Shown one piece after another: positions 30,252 through 37,396 of a DNA stretch of 64,000 nt. The notes below the pieces were generated by a model, which saw only the letters and a program-made list of their open reading frames with translations, did not search any database and had not been told where the DNA came from. The stretch lies in IMG/VR virus record IMGVR_UViG_3300044655_001100, positions 32,187-96,186 of that record. One strand, given 5' to 3'. This DNA is from a virus. A program made the translations under genes and the position numbers. Every line of letters begins with the position of its first letter. Within the stretch, counting starts at the first letter, position 1.

Positions 30252-30279
30252 GCCCCGCCAAGCCTTTGCCTAGCGGGGC
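30252..30279 (-). terminator. Terminator-like hairpin after the 30286 gene
   Basis: GCCCCGC and GCGGGGC pair around a 14-base loop; the minus strand continues CTTTCC, a weak T-run. Confidence 0.55.
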
Positions 30280-30285
30280 GCCTAT

Positions 30286-30582
30286 CTATTCGCTAAAATC
30301 ATCAATGCAAGCTTGTTCTAAGCTTGAGCCTTCCAGCAAGGCCGCCTCAATAAGGGGGTATAGCCAATGCTTTGAATCAATATTCTGATCTTTGTCTTTT
30401 ACGCTTGAGGCGTAAACCTTGATCGAATTGATTTCGATATCATCAATATAGGGCTCAAAGATTCCAACTTCGGGGTCTTTCGGACGCCTAGCATATTGGA
30501 CATCAGCGACCCCGCTTGCGTATATCGCCAAGCCTTTAACAAGCTCCAAATCATCGAAATAATATTCGAATGTGTAGGACAT
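30286..30582 (-). CDS. Hypothetical protein
   Basis: 98 residues, beta-rich (YTFEYYFDDLELVKGLAIYA) with an acidic C-terminus (SSLEQACIDDFSE). Last gene of the island's leftmost unit. No family recognised. Confidence 0.55.
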   Translation of the reverse strand: MSYTFEYYFDDLELVKGLAIYASGVADVQYARRPKDPEVGIFEPYIDDIEINSIKVYASSVKDKDQNIDSKHWLYPLIEAALLEGSSLEQACIDDFSE

Positions 30583-30584
30583 GA

Positions 30585-30737
30585 TTAGAGCCCTTTCCCT
30601 GTCTCAAGCTTGCGAATGGCTAATCTAATAAGCGCCAAATGCTGGGGGCTTTGATAGGGGCTAGGGTTGATTAGATTGAGCTCTAGCCACTCAATAGGCT
30701 GATTTAAACAAAGGATATAGTATTCTCTTTTTGACAT
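30585..30737 (-). CDS. Hypothetical small protein
   Basis: 50 residues with AACGGAGTC seven bases before its ATG, the ribosome-binding site shared across this island. Contains EYYILCLNQPIEWLELNLIN. Two bases separate it from the next gene. No function visible. Confidence 0.5.
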   Translation of the reverse strand: MSKREYYILCLNQPIEWLELNLINPSPYQSPQHLALIRLAIRKLETGKGL

Positions 30738-30775
30738 AGTTAGACTCCGTTTTTGTCGCTCTTGATTAAGCGCCT

Positions 30776-30799
30776 AAAGGCTGCATTTCTGCAGCCCTT
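30776..30799 (-). terminator. Hairpin after the 30811 gene
   Basis: GGCTGCA-tttc-TGCAGCC is a perfect 7-bp stem; the minus strand continues TTTAGG. Confidence 0.5.
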
Positions 30800-30810
30800 A
30801 AACTCTCAAT

Positions 30811-31563
30811 CTAGAAACCCATATCAAGAGTCTTTGGGCATCTCTGAGGGGGCGGCACGAAATCGGGATTTTCGTCTAGGATTGCTTCAAGCTTTTCAAT
30901 TCGGGATTCAGCTAGGCTTTGCTCAAAGCATTCAGAGTCTATAGCCTTCCAAAGCCCCTCATCAAAATCGCCATGCTCAACCATGCTCTCCAGCATGTTG
31001 AAGTCAAGATCATGCTCTCCCTTTAGGAAAGACATTATAAGAGTCCCGATTTCGTTATGATCCCATTCTCGCAAAGGCTTTGCTAACCATGTCTCAAGGT
31101 TATTGGAATAATGCGGAATAAATCCATCCCGCCTTGTAAAGCTTTCCTTGATACATTCATCAAGATCAACAAACAGATTGCGCTTGGCGGCGGCGTAAAG
31201 CTTTGCTGCGTCTTTCATAGAGATTGAGGCGAAAAGTCTGTCTGTCTCGAAATTATAATACCTAGGGCTTGTCATTTTCTCAAAGGTAAAAGAAATCTTT
31301 TCGCCCACAATGTCGGAAAAATAATTCTCAAAGGATTTTAACCATTCCTCTGCCAAATGCTCCCGCCAAATCTGATAGTTTATATTTTGATCAAAGATTA
31401 ATTGATAATCTGCATCATCAAGCCTTTCGTGTGCTTGCAAGCCCTCCTCTCTCTCTTTCTCAATTCTATATTCTATTTCACGCTCTAGGACCGAATCCAT
31501 TTCATGCGAAAGGATTGACTCATAGAAACCAGAAAAGGGGATAGTGGTTGAAAGGTTTTTCAT
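30811..31563 (-). CDS. Conserved phage protein
   Basis: 250 residues from the ATG placed by AAGGAGTCGCGCT. STTIPFSGFYESILSHEMDS is a motif I know from uncharacterised phage proteins; the rest is highly charged and helical (REIEYRIEKEREEGLQAHE). Longest product of the island. No function established. Confidence 0.65.
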   Translation of the reverse strand: MKNLSTTIPFSGFYESILSHEMDSVLEREIEYRIEKEREEGLQAHERLDDADYQLIFDQNINYQIWREHLAEEWLKSFENYFSDIVGEKISFTFEKMTSPRYYNFETDRLFASISMKDAAKLYAAAKRNLFVDLDECIKESFTRRDGFIPHYSNNLETWLAKPLREWDHNEIGTLIMSFLKGEHDLDFNMLESMVEHGDFDEGLWKAIDSECFEQSLAESRIEKLEAILDENPDFVPPPQRCPKTLDMGF

Positions 31564-31574
31564 AGCGCGACTCC

Positions 31575-31808
31575 TTAGTATTCGGGATGGATAAATAGAA
31601 CTGTGCAGCAACCATAAGGGCGAAAATCTATCATGTCGCCAAAATCGTTGAGCCTTCCACGTAAACCAGAAAGCCCCAAGGCTTTTTTAGCGCGGCGCAT
31701 AATTAGGGAACGGGGCGCATTATCGGGCGCCTCTATTGTCGCCCTCCTAACCCAAGAATAATTTGACTCGCCGCCGAAGGTATCTGTGTATTCTACGTTG
31801 AATTTCAT
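31575..31808 (-). CDS. Conserved small phage protein
   Basis: 77 residues: FNVEYTDTFGGESNYSWVRR at the start and CCTVLFIHPEY at the end. Same GGAGTCGCGCT leader as its neighbours. Unknown function. Confidence 0.55.
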   Translation of the reverse strand: MKFNVEYTDTFGGESNYSWVRRATIEAPDNAPRSLIMRRAKKALGLSGLRGRLNDFGDMIDFRPYGCCTVLFIHPEY

Positions 31809-31836
31809 AGCGCGACTCCGCTCCAGTTGATTTCAA

Positions 31837-32316
31837 TTAGGCTATGGTTCCGTCTTGATAAAATTCGAATTCATTCATTTCGATGTATTCAGATAAATAT
31901 TCATCTGAATCCCTATGCTCAATCTCATTTTGTAAATCTTTAAAGCCCTCCCAAAGGGCAGCATCGAAGGCGCCCTTGCAATCTCCCGTTTCTTTAAAAT
32001 GCTTATAGAAAGCGCCCCATAGGCTACAGTCTAGCCAGTAGCCTGTCGGCATATTGTGGGGGCTAAAATCTTTAAGCTTGCGCCCTCTAAAATTCTCATT
32101 TGTTGCATCTGTCTTATAGTGTAGGGGGCGATAGCCTCCGATTTCATAGTTTACAAGCTTCACATTAAAGAAATCACAGAAAGCCTTGATAGAGTCCATT
32201 TCATCATCGAATTCAAAGTAGCAATTTCCATCATGCCGCCAATTGTTTAAAACCCTTTCTTTGGTTTCCTGTGATAATTCAGAAAATTTATATATCGTTA
32301 CAGTTGCCTGTCTCAT
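31837..32316 (-). CDS. Conserved phage protein (antitoxin-like N-terminus)
   Basis: 159 residues: TIYKFSELSQETKERVLNNW then CYFEFDDEMDSIKAFCDFFN. The KFSELSxxxKE opening recurs in uncharacterised phage proteins sometimes labelled antitoxin-like. Acidic C-terminus. Starts at TAATG overlap with the small membrane gene. Confidence 0.6.
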   Translation of the reverse strand: MRQATVTIYKFSELSQETKERVLNNWRHDGNCYFEFDDEMDSIKAFCDFFNVKLVNYEIGGYRPLHYKTDATNENFRGRKLKDFSPHNMPTGYWLDCSLWGAFYKHFKETGDCKGAFDAALWEGFKDLQNEIEHRDSDEYLSEYIEMNEFEFYQDGTIA

Positions 32317-32453
32317 TAGCGCGACTCCTCTTTTGTGATAGCAAAAAAGCCTAGCAAGATTCCCAATAGAACAAGCGCCAACCCAAAGGCGCCGATAGAA
32401 TAGGCTGCTCTGTCGTCTGGGGATTGATTAAGGATAAAGGTAAGAATAGCCAT
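32316..32453 (-). CDS. Small membrane protein
   Basis: 45 residues with a strong span (SIGAFGLALVLLGILLGFFA). GGGAGTC precedes its ATG. Its own last codons contain the GGAGTC ribosome-binding site of the next gene, with stop and start overlapping. Confidence 0.55.
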   Translation of the reverse strand: MAILTFILNQSPDDRAAYSIGAFGLALVLLGILLGFFAITKEESR

Positions 32454-32463
32454 CAGTGACTCC

Positions 32464-32952
32464 CTATGCGGCATTTAGGAAAGATAAGCCCGACTCTAGG
32501 CTTTCAATTTCATATTTAACTGATTTAATTTTGTCGCTCAGACGGTCTTTATAATATTGCTTTTCATCGAAGCTTCCGAAGAATTTCCAGAAAGCCTTTT
32601 TAGCTTGTTCTTTAGTGCGGAAAGAGTCCTCCATGTGAATTCGCTCGATAACCGTTCCAAATACGTCAAATAGGACGTAACGAAAGCCCCGTTTAGTATT
32701 ATTCATATCCATTGCAGCCGACTCAATGATGTAAAAAAAGGCGCCGCCACCAACGATATTTGCCTCTAATATTTTGGCGTGAAAATATTTTAGAGTATTA
32801 TCATCAGCATAATGAGTGCGCCCCGCTAAATTGCTTTGAGCGTTATTCTTCGCATAGGACGATTTATCACTATAGAGATGGACTCCAGCCTTATTGAGGG
32901 CTTTGGTTAACTCTGTTTCATATGAGCGATTGATAAGGAAAGCATTTGACAT
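32464..32952 (-). CDS. Conserved phage protein
   Basis: 162 residues from the ATG six bases after GGAGTC (an earlier ATG at 32958 is too close to that site). NRSYETELTKALNKAGVHLY, SDKSSYAKNNAQSNLAGRTH, and NTKRGFRYVLFDVFGTVIER are long conserved-looking blocks I associate with uncharacterised phage proteins. Driven by the promoter at 32983. Confidence 0.6.
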   Translation of the reverse strand: MSNAFLINRSYETELTKALNKAGVHLYSDKSSYAKNNAQSNLAGRTHYADDNTLKYFHAKILEANIVGGGAFFYIIESAAMDMNNTKRGFRYVLFDVFGTVIERIHMEDSFRTKEQAKKAFWKFFGSFDEKQYYKDRLSDKIKSVKYEIESLESGLSFLNAA

Positions 32953-32982
32953 GGACATGACTCCGAAAGGTTAGGGGGTTCA

Positions 32983-33022
32983 CTATGCAAAATGTATAGA
33001 ACGAATCCCTTGAGCCTGTCAA
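32983..33022 (-). promoter_or_regulatory. Island promoter/operator copy 1
   Basis: TTGACA (33022-33017), 18-base spacer, then TATACA inside the palindrome CTATGCAAAATGTATAG (32983-32999). Confidence 0.75.
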
Positions 33023-33654
33023 GGCTTAAGGAGAATTAATTTGTTATTTTTTTTAATATTTTCGCTAGCGGGAATGACTTGCAGATTCCACGGGACATGA
33101 AGCCCACTAAATCCTTGGCCTTGCAAGGGGTGTATATGGTCAACATGATGAATGACTCCGCTAGTTTCTGTCATCATCTTAGCGGCTGCATAATACCATT
33201 GGATTTGCGCTAACAGGATTTCATCAAGCCAAGGGGGAGTCGCTGTTAATTTTGCCGCTCTTCTCTTACTAGTGTAAAAAGTTGATTTAGATGGATTTTT
33301 TTCATGCCAAGATTTTAGATAAAGGGGATTTTTATCTCTATATCTTTTGGACTTTTCAGAATATTTCTTGGGATTTTTAATTCTTTCCCTTTTTTCGTAT
33401 TCACTAGCCTTTTTTCGTGATTCGCTTTTATTAGTTTCGTAATATTCTTTTCTGTATTCCTTACATTTAATTTTATTTTTTTCTCGCCATTCTTTTTCTT
33501 TAGCTGATTTTGTTTCTTGGTTTAATTCGTTCCAAGATTTGTGAATGAGACTACAGCAAGCCTTGCAATTATATCGCAAGCCATCTTTCTTTTGTTTGTC
33601 CTTTGAAAATTGTTCAAAGGGTTTTATTGTTTTGCAATTAGAACACTGTTTCAT
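33019..33654 (-). CDS. HNH endonuclease with N-terminal zinc finger
   Basis: 211 residues. CSNCKTIKPFEQFSKDKQKK then YNCKACC form a zinc finger; a long Lys/Glu/Tyr-rich helix follows; the end GVIHHVDHIHPLQGQGFSGL, HVPWNLQVIPASENIKKNN is an HNH core. It lacks the GGAGTC leader of its neighbours, suggesting insertion between P4 and the downstream operon. Confidence 0.88.
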   Translation of the reverse strand: MKQCSNCKTIKPFEQFSKDKQKKDGLRYNCKACCSLIHKSWNELNQETKSAKEKEWREKNKIKCKEYRKEYYETNKSESRKKASEYEKRERIKNPKKYSEKSKRYRDKNPLYLKSWHEKNPSKSTFYTSKRRAAKLTATPPWLDEILLAQIQWYYAAAKMMTETSGVIHHVDHIHPLQGQGFSGLHVPWNLQVIPASENIKKNNKLILLKP

Positions 33655-33662
33655 GGCTAATC

Positions 33663-33770
33663 CTAAAACGTCTTAAAGAATAGGCAAAGCATGGCGAAGC
33701 CCATAACGGGGACAAAGCTTATAGCTGCGATTGTGAAAACGATTGTTTCTAAGATTTGCATTTTGGACAT
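33663..33770 (-). CDS. Small membrane protein
   Basis: 35 residues with one span (IVFTIAAISFVPVMGFAMLC). ACGGAGTC precedes the ATG; first gene after promoter copy 2. Confidence 0.5.
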   Translation of the reverse strand: MSKMQILETIVFTIAAISFVPVMGFAMLCLFFKTF

Positions 33771-33790
33771 TGTTCGACTCCGTGATTTCA

Positions 33791-33830
33791 CTATACAAAA
33801 TGTATAGGCCCAAAGCCTTGAGCCTGTCAA
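33791..33830 (-). promoter_or_regulatory. Island promoter/operator copy 2
   Basis: TTGACA (33830-33825), 18-base spacer, TATACA within the perfect palindrome-like CTATACAAAATGTATAG (33791-33807). Confidence 0.78.
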
Positions 33831-33839
33831 GGGCTAGGG

Positions 33840-34349
33840 CTAAATTAGATTAGCCCTCTGGAAAGCCTCAAGGCCGTCTTGATAGGGATCATCAGAAATC
33901 TGGAAAAGCCTTTCCATGTCATTGTCGAATTCTGCAGCCTCCTCGTAACTAAAGCCCTTGATATCAAAGCCCTCAGAATCGGGATGAAATCCAATCCCTA
34001 GGCGCTTAGTCCATCTGTCACAAATCCAATCCCGCTCAAGCTTTGAGTCTTTGAGAGCATGGGCTATGTCTTCCCAATCTTCCCCACTAACTAAGGGCTC
34101 AAAATCGTGATTAGGGAGCTCCCGATTCCTATCGCCTTTGATGATTAAAATCCTTGCGTCTTTTGTGTCTAGTTCCCATAGGCTTCGATCTTTGGGTTCA
34201 ATCCAAGCGAATAAGTTCAAGCGCTGGTTGTAAAAGCAAGGGCAGGCGTCATTATGCCAAGACACGTCTTCCCAATCGGCGCCTAAGTCTGGAATATCGT
34301 TGATAGGGAAATACGGAAATTCTAGTTTCCACAGCGGTAAGCTTTCCAT
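33840..34349 (-). CDS. Conserved phage protein
   Basis: 169 residues, acidic and Trp-rich (DIPDLGADWEDVSWHNDACP, CFYNQRLNLFAWIEPKDR). ACGGAGTC leader, driven by copy 3. Unknown function; the composition would suit a DNA-mimic or protein-binding inhibitor (speculative). Confidence 0.55.
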   Translation of the reverse strand: MESLPLWKLEFPYFPINDIPDLGADWEDVSWHNDACPCFYNQRLNLFAWIEPKDRSLWELDTKDARILIIKGDRNRELPNHDFEPLVSGEDWEDIAHALKDSKLERDWICDRWTKRLGIGFHPDSEGFDIKGFSYEEAAEFDNDMERLFQISDDPYQDGLEAFQRANLI

Positions 34350-34370
34350 AATAAGACTCCGTTTGTTTAA

Positions 34371-34407
34371 CTATCCAAAATGTATAGATGGGCTTAGAGA
34401 CTGTCAA
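34371..34407 (-). promoter_or_regulatory. Island promoter/operator copy 3
   Basis: TTGACA (34407-34402) and TATACA in CTATCCAAAATGTATAG (34371-34387). The spacer is only 15 bases, so this copy may be weaker. Confidence 0.65.
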
Positions 34408-34417
34408 GGGCTAGGGG

Positions 34418-34498
34418 TTATCGTTTACGATATCTAAGAATCTGGAAGGCTATAATAATTAATAGCCCACCAAAGGCGTAAAGATCGGCGTTTGTCAC
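34418..34498 (-). CDS. Very small membrane protein
   Basis: 26 residues from a GTG overlapping the upstream stop, after GGGAGG. One span (AFGGLLIIIAFQIL) and a basic end. Tentative because of length. Confidence 0.4.
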   Translation of the reverse strand: MTNADLYAFGGLLIIIAFQILRYRKR

Positions 34499-34689
34499 TA
34501 TATTTCCTCCCGCCAAGGCTTATTGCTATCCTTTTTAATAACCTTATATCCAAGCCTCTCAATCGCGTCCAAATCGCCATATGTTAGGGTTTTTTTATTG
34601 ACCATTTCCGCAAAGATTTTAGCCTTTTCGCAAACGGGATATTGAACAAATCGCCCATATATTGATTTGGTTTCTATAATGATTTCCAT
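34498..34689 (-). CDS. Hypothetical protein
   Basis: 63 residues: IIETKSIYGRFVQYPVCEKA then a helical end with IERLGYKVIKK. Leader AGAGGAGTC. No family recognised. Confidence 0.5.
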   Translation of the reverse strand: MEIIIETKSIYGRFVQYPVCEKAKIFAEMVNKKTLTYGDLDAIERLGYKVIKKDSNKPWREEI

Positions 34690-34701
34690 GGTTGACTCCT
34701 C

Positions 34702-35010
34702 TTAGTATTGGTTAAGCTTTTTAGCTGTTTTTCCGAATTTCTTGCCAAGCTTTATGAGGGCTTCGCCTAGCTCCCCATCTAAAGCCCATCTAGCGGCCTT
34801 TGACTGCAACCATTCTTGAATCTCTTCGTCATCCCATCCGCGAGAATTCATTTCTGAGGCGATTGCATTCCAAAGGGCATAGGAAGGGGTATTGAAAGAA
34901 TACATAGCCCAAGGCGAGTCAGATTTATAAGGCCCTATATGTCCCGTGCAATCGTATGATTCGCCATGCTCTTGGACATAGTAAGAGGGGGTTTGTTGTT
35001 CAAAAGACAT
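34702..35010 (-). CDS. Hypothetical protein
   Basis: 102 residues from the ATG placed by ACGGAGTC. Tyr-rich N-terminus (QQTPSYYVQEHGESYDCTGH), then Trp-rich helical part (SYALWNAIASEMNSRGWDDE). Driven by copy 4. Unknown. Confidence 0.55.
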   Translation of the reverse strand: MSFEQQTPSYYVQEHGESYDCTGHIGPYKSDSPWAMYSFNTPSYALWNAIASEMNSRGWDDEEIQEWLQSKAARWALDGELGEALIKLGKKFGKTAKKLNQY

Positions 35011-35038
35011 TGCTAGACTCCGTTTGGTTAGTGATTTA

Positions 35039-35078
35039 CTATGCAATATGTATAGGCTCAAAGCCTTGGCCCTGTCAA
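35039..35078 (-). promoter_or_regulatory. Island promoter/operator copy 4
   Basis: TTGACA (35078-35073), 18-base spacer, TATACA in CTATGCAATATGTATAG (35039-35055). Confidence 0.75.
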
Positions 35079-35088
35079 GCCTCAAGGA

Positions 35089-35274
35089 TTAGTCCGCAAC
35101 CATTTCCCAATATTGAATAAATGCCGCCAAATAGCGCCTCTGATAGGGCGTTAAATCTTGCGCCATGCCTTGCAATAATTCGAGGGCGCACATTTGCGGC
35201 AAACCGTTTTCGATCAGCCAGTGGTTATAGATTATTGAAAGGCTATCTAGGGCTTTTGTGTTATCGTATGACAT
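35089..35274 (-). CDS. Hypothetical protein
   Basis: 61 residues from the ATG after AAGGAGTCCAGC. Helical (TKALDSLSIIYNHWLIENGL, TPYQRRYLAAFIQYWEM). No family recognised. Confidence 0.5.
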   Translation of the reverse strand: MSYDNTKALDSLSIIYNHWLIENGLPQMCALELLQGMAQDLTPYQRRYLAAFIQYWEMVAD

Positions 35275-35284
35275 GCTGGACTCC

Positions 35285-35626
35285 TTATTTTGCGTATGAT
35301 TTGACAACGAAGGCGCCAATTATTGCGCCCATAGGACCGCCAAGACCGAATCCGATTCCGGCCCCAATAATTGCAGCATTGATTTGAACTGATGATTTTT
35401 CTTGGGCCTCATTAACTATGGCTTCAATTTTAGCTTTCTCTTTTTTAGCCTCTAGGTTTTCTTTCATATCTCTTTCGCCTAGCGGCATTTCTGAGGCGAT
35501 TCGCCTAGCTTTTACTTGCTCCCATAGCTCAAAATCGTTTGGGCTTTCTCCCGCCCATAAGCGGCGATTTTTAAGCCACTCTTCCCGCTCCAGATTCCAA
35601 TAGTCGTCTAGGTTATTTTGATACAT
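35285..35626 (-). CDS. Glycine-zipper membrane-active protein
   Basis: 113 residues: a long charged helix (EMPLGERDMKENLEAKKEKA) and a C-terminal Gly/Ala-rich segment (AAIIGAGIGFGLGGPMGAII) like glycine zippers that insert into or pack in membranes. Leader AAAGGAGTC. Function unknown. Confidence 0.6.
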   Translation of the reverse strand: MYQNNLDDYWNLEREEWLKNRRLWAGESPNDFELWEQVKARRIASEMPLGERDMKENLEAKKEKAKIEAIVNEAQEKSSVQINAAIIGAGIGFGLGGPMGAIIGAFVVKSYAK

Positions 35627-35637
35627 GTCGGACTCCT

Positions 35638-35727
35638 TTAGTTAAAAAGGCTGATAAAGGCTAAAATTGGCGCCGCTAGGCAAACCATTAAAAAGGCGCT
35701 AAAAGCAATCTCATTAAGTTCATTCAT
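35638..35727 (-). CDS. Very small membrane protein
   Basis: 29 residues, mostly one span (AFLMVCLAAPILAFISLF). ACGGAGTC leader; first gene after promoter copy 5. Confidence 0.45.
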   Translation of the reverse strand: MNELNEIAFSAFLMVCLAAPILAFISLFN

Positions 35728-35744
35728 AGTCTGACTCCGTTTGT

Positions 35745-35784
35745 CTATACATAATGTATAGTCTTAAGCCCTAGCAGGAGTCAA
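35745..35784 (-). promoter_or_regulatory. Island promoter/operator copy 5
   Basis: TTGACT (35784-35779), 18-base spacer, TATACA in the palindrome CTATACATAATGTATAG (35745-35761). The -35 itself contains part of a GAGTC site. Confidence 0.75.
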
Positions 35785-35828
35785 GGATAAAATGCGTTTA
35801 AATTGATAATTACAAAGAATTAATATTC

Positions 35829-35855
35829 CAGGCCGCCGGCCTATGGCCCCGGCCC
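35829..35855 (-). terminator. GC-rich hairpin after the 35862 gene
   Basis: GGCC-CCGGCC and GGCC-CCGGCC stretches around TAT can pair; it lies directly after the stop of the leftward gene. No clear T-run. Confidence 0.4.
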
Positions 35856-35861
35856 TTGATT

Positions 35862-36299
35862 TTATTGGATTTTCTTAGTATTTTGGCCCTCGTAATGATA
35901 GAGCGAGATGAGCTCTCTGAGGGGCGTAATTATAATTTCGGGGTTATTTTTTGGGGTTTGTAAATCATCAAGGGCAAAGAAATCGGCGCCTTTGGCTAGT
36001 CCGAAATGGGAATCGCTCCAGTGATAGAGGGCAAACCAAGGCTTCTCATTTTGGGCTGATAGCTTGGCAATGGCTTTCGCTGAGCTCTTTTTGAGAGGGG
36101 CGGCGTTTAATTCTGAAAGGGGTTTCTTGATTTCTTGGAATAGGACGAAGCCTAAGAAAGAATCGTCTTTTCTGAGCTCTATTTTGTAAATAGGCTCAAT
36201 CATGTCCAATCGGATTGCCCTTCGAGAATAGGGCTTGAGGCAAAGCCACCTTGCGATTGTGGTTAGTTCAATTAGGTTAGCTTGTTTGGCGGTTTGCAT
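35862..36299 (-). CDS. Hypothetical protein
   Basis: 145 residues: ARWLCLKPYSRRAIRLDMIE and KPWFALYHWSDSHFGLAKGA. Divergent from the 36360 gene; a TATAAT lies between. No family recognised. Confidence 0.55.
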   Translation of the reverse strand: MQTAKQANLIELTTIARWLCLKPYSRRAIRLDMIEPIYKIELRKDDSFLGFVLFQEIKKPLSELNAAPLKKSSAKAIAKLSAQNEKPWFALYHWSDSHFGLAKGADFFALDDLQTPKNNPEIIITPLRELISLYHYEGQNTKKIQ

Positions 36300-36359
36300 A
36301 ATTAGAGGCTTAAGATATAATTAGTTTTATAACAAGCCTTTTGGCGGGGATTTTTGGCA

Positions 36360-36554
36360 ATGCTAACGAAAGATCAAGAGGAATTCCAAGAGGAATTGAT
36401 TGATTGTCTTTATTGCATTCAAAAGCAATTAGAGGCTATTTCGGCAAGCCTTTCTGCAATGCCTCATAACATAGCTTATATGCAAGGCTATAAGCCTTTC
36501 CCCGCTATTCCCTCGAATAAGGGCAAGGCGCCATCTATTGCGGATGAATCTTAA
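36360..36554 (+). CDS. Hypothetical protein
   Basis: 64 residues from ATG (a TTG at 36354 is an alternative). Helical and acidic start (KDQEEFQEELIDCLYCIQKQ). First gene of the late rightward unit, coupled by TAATG to the next. Confidence 0.5.
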   Translation: MLTKDQEEFQEELIDCLYCIQKQLEAISASLSAMPHNIAYMQGYKPFPAIPSNKGKAPSIADES

Positions 36555-36841
36555 TGAAAACCAATAGGCAATATTTAGAACAAGCGGCAAAGGCTGCTAT
36601 TGAATTGAAGAAAAGGGCTAAGGTAAAGGCTAATGCTGAGGAGCTATTTGATCCTTGGACCGAAATCAATAGGCCTATAAATCTGGAATTTCTTTCAAAT
36701 CTATATTTGCGCGTATTTGATGGGGCTATTTTGGCAAAGGATTTTGGGACAGCCCATAAGGCCACAGAAAGCCTAGAAAGGCTTCATTTTGGCAAAGATC
36801 AATCAAAGCTAGTAAACACTAACCGCAAAGCTAAGAGCTAA
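36554..36841 (+). CDS. Hypothetical protein
   Basis: 95 residues, helical: EQAAKAAIELKKRAKVKANA, NLYLRVFDGAILAKDFGTAH. Its place directly before the small terminase suggests a packaging or regulatory role; no family recognised. Confidence 0.55.
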   Translation: MKTNRQYLEQAAKAAIELKKRAKVKANAEELFDPWTEINRPINLEFLSNLYLRVFDGAILAKDFGTAHKATESLERLHFGKDQSKLVNTNRKAKS

Positions 36842-36845
36842 CCCT

Positions 36846-37274
36846 ATGCCTCCGTTACCTAATCCAAGGCATGAGCTTTTCGCTCAGAATATTGTTAAGG
36901 GCATGAATAGAACAAAGGCTTATGAAATGGCGGGATATAAGAAAGACGACGGAAACGCCACTAGGCTTATGACAGTCAATGACAGTATACCTATTAGAGT
37001 GGAGGAATTGCTAGAGGAGAGTATTCCAAGCATTAGATATGACAGAGAAGAACTCAATAAAGTCTATACTTACCTTTTAAAACGGGCGAAATTGAAGGAT
37101 AAAATTGAAACAGCAAAGGGGATTGCTGATAGTATAGCGCGAGTAAATGGGCTTTTGATTAATAGATATGAACACGGGAAAGCTGGGGAATTTGAGGCTC
37201 TTTCGGATAACGAATTGCTGGAGCTTATAGCGGAGCCTTTGGGGGATTCCCGTTCGGAAGGCGAAGAAAACTAG
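36846..37274 (+). CDS. terS: Terminase small subunit
   Basis: 142 residues. NPRHELFAQNIVKGMNRTKA, YEMAGYKKDDGNATRLM and RVEELLEE follow the terminase_2 small-subunit pattern, a DNA-recognition helix-turn-helix at the start; a coiled helical middle (ELNKVYTYLLKRAKLKD) is the oligomerisation part. The large subunit is 2.6 kb downstream, separated by small genes and a methyltransferase. Confidence 0.8.
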   Translation: MPPLPNPRHELFAQNIVKGMNRTKAYEMAGYKKDDGNATRLMTVNDSIPIRVEELLEESIPSIRYDREELNKVYTYLLKRAKLKDKIETAKGIADSIARVNGLLINRYEHGKAGEFEALSDNELLELIAEPLGDSRSEGEEN

Positions 37275-37277
37275 CTC

Positions 37278-37293
37278 GACTCAAGTATAATTA
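37278..37293 (+). promoter_or_regulatory. GANTC-containing promoter element, copy 2
   Basis: GACTCAAGTATAATTA, identical to 21574-21589, with GANTC three bases before TATAAT. It would drive the 37397 genes or those beyond. Confidence 0.6.
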
Positions 37294-37295
37294 AG

Positions 37296-37331
37296 ATTGA
37301 GGGGAAATTCCTCTCAAATTGAGGGGAAATT
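37296..37331. repeat. Direct repeat and inverted repeat, includes copy 2 of the 23-bp palindrome
   Basis: ATTGAGGGGAAATT occurs twice (37296-37309, 37318-37331). The palindrome at 37307-37329 is the reverse complement, with two changes, of the one at 21105-21127. A candidate protein-binding site. Confidence 0.65.
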
Positions 37332-37381
37332 ATTTAGAGGCAATCCCGCTCTGTCTTGGGCTTGATAATTGCGCACAAATA

Positions 37382-37396
37382 GCGCAATAATTGCGC
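37382..37396. promoter_or_regulatory. 15-bp palindromic operator, copy 1
   Basis: GCGCAATAATTGCGC is a perfect palindrome ending one base before the ATG at 37397. Further TTGCGC half-sites flank it. A related palindrome is at 41878. Confidence 0.65.
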
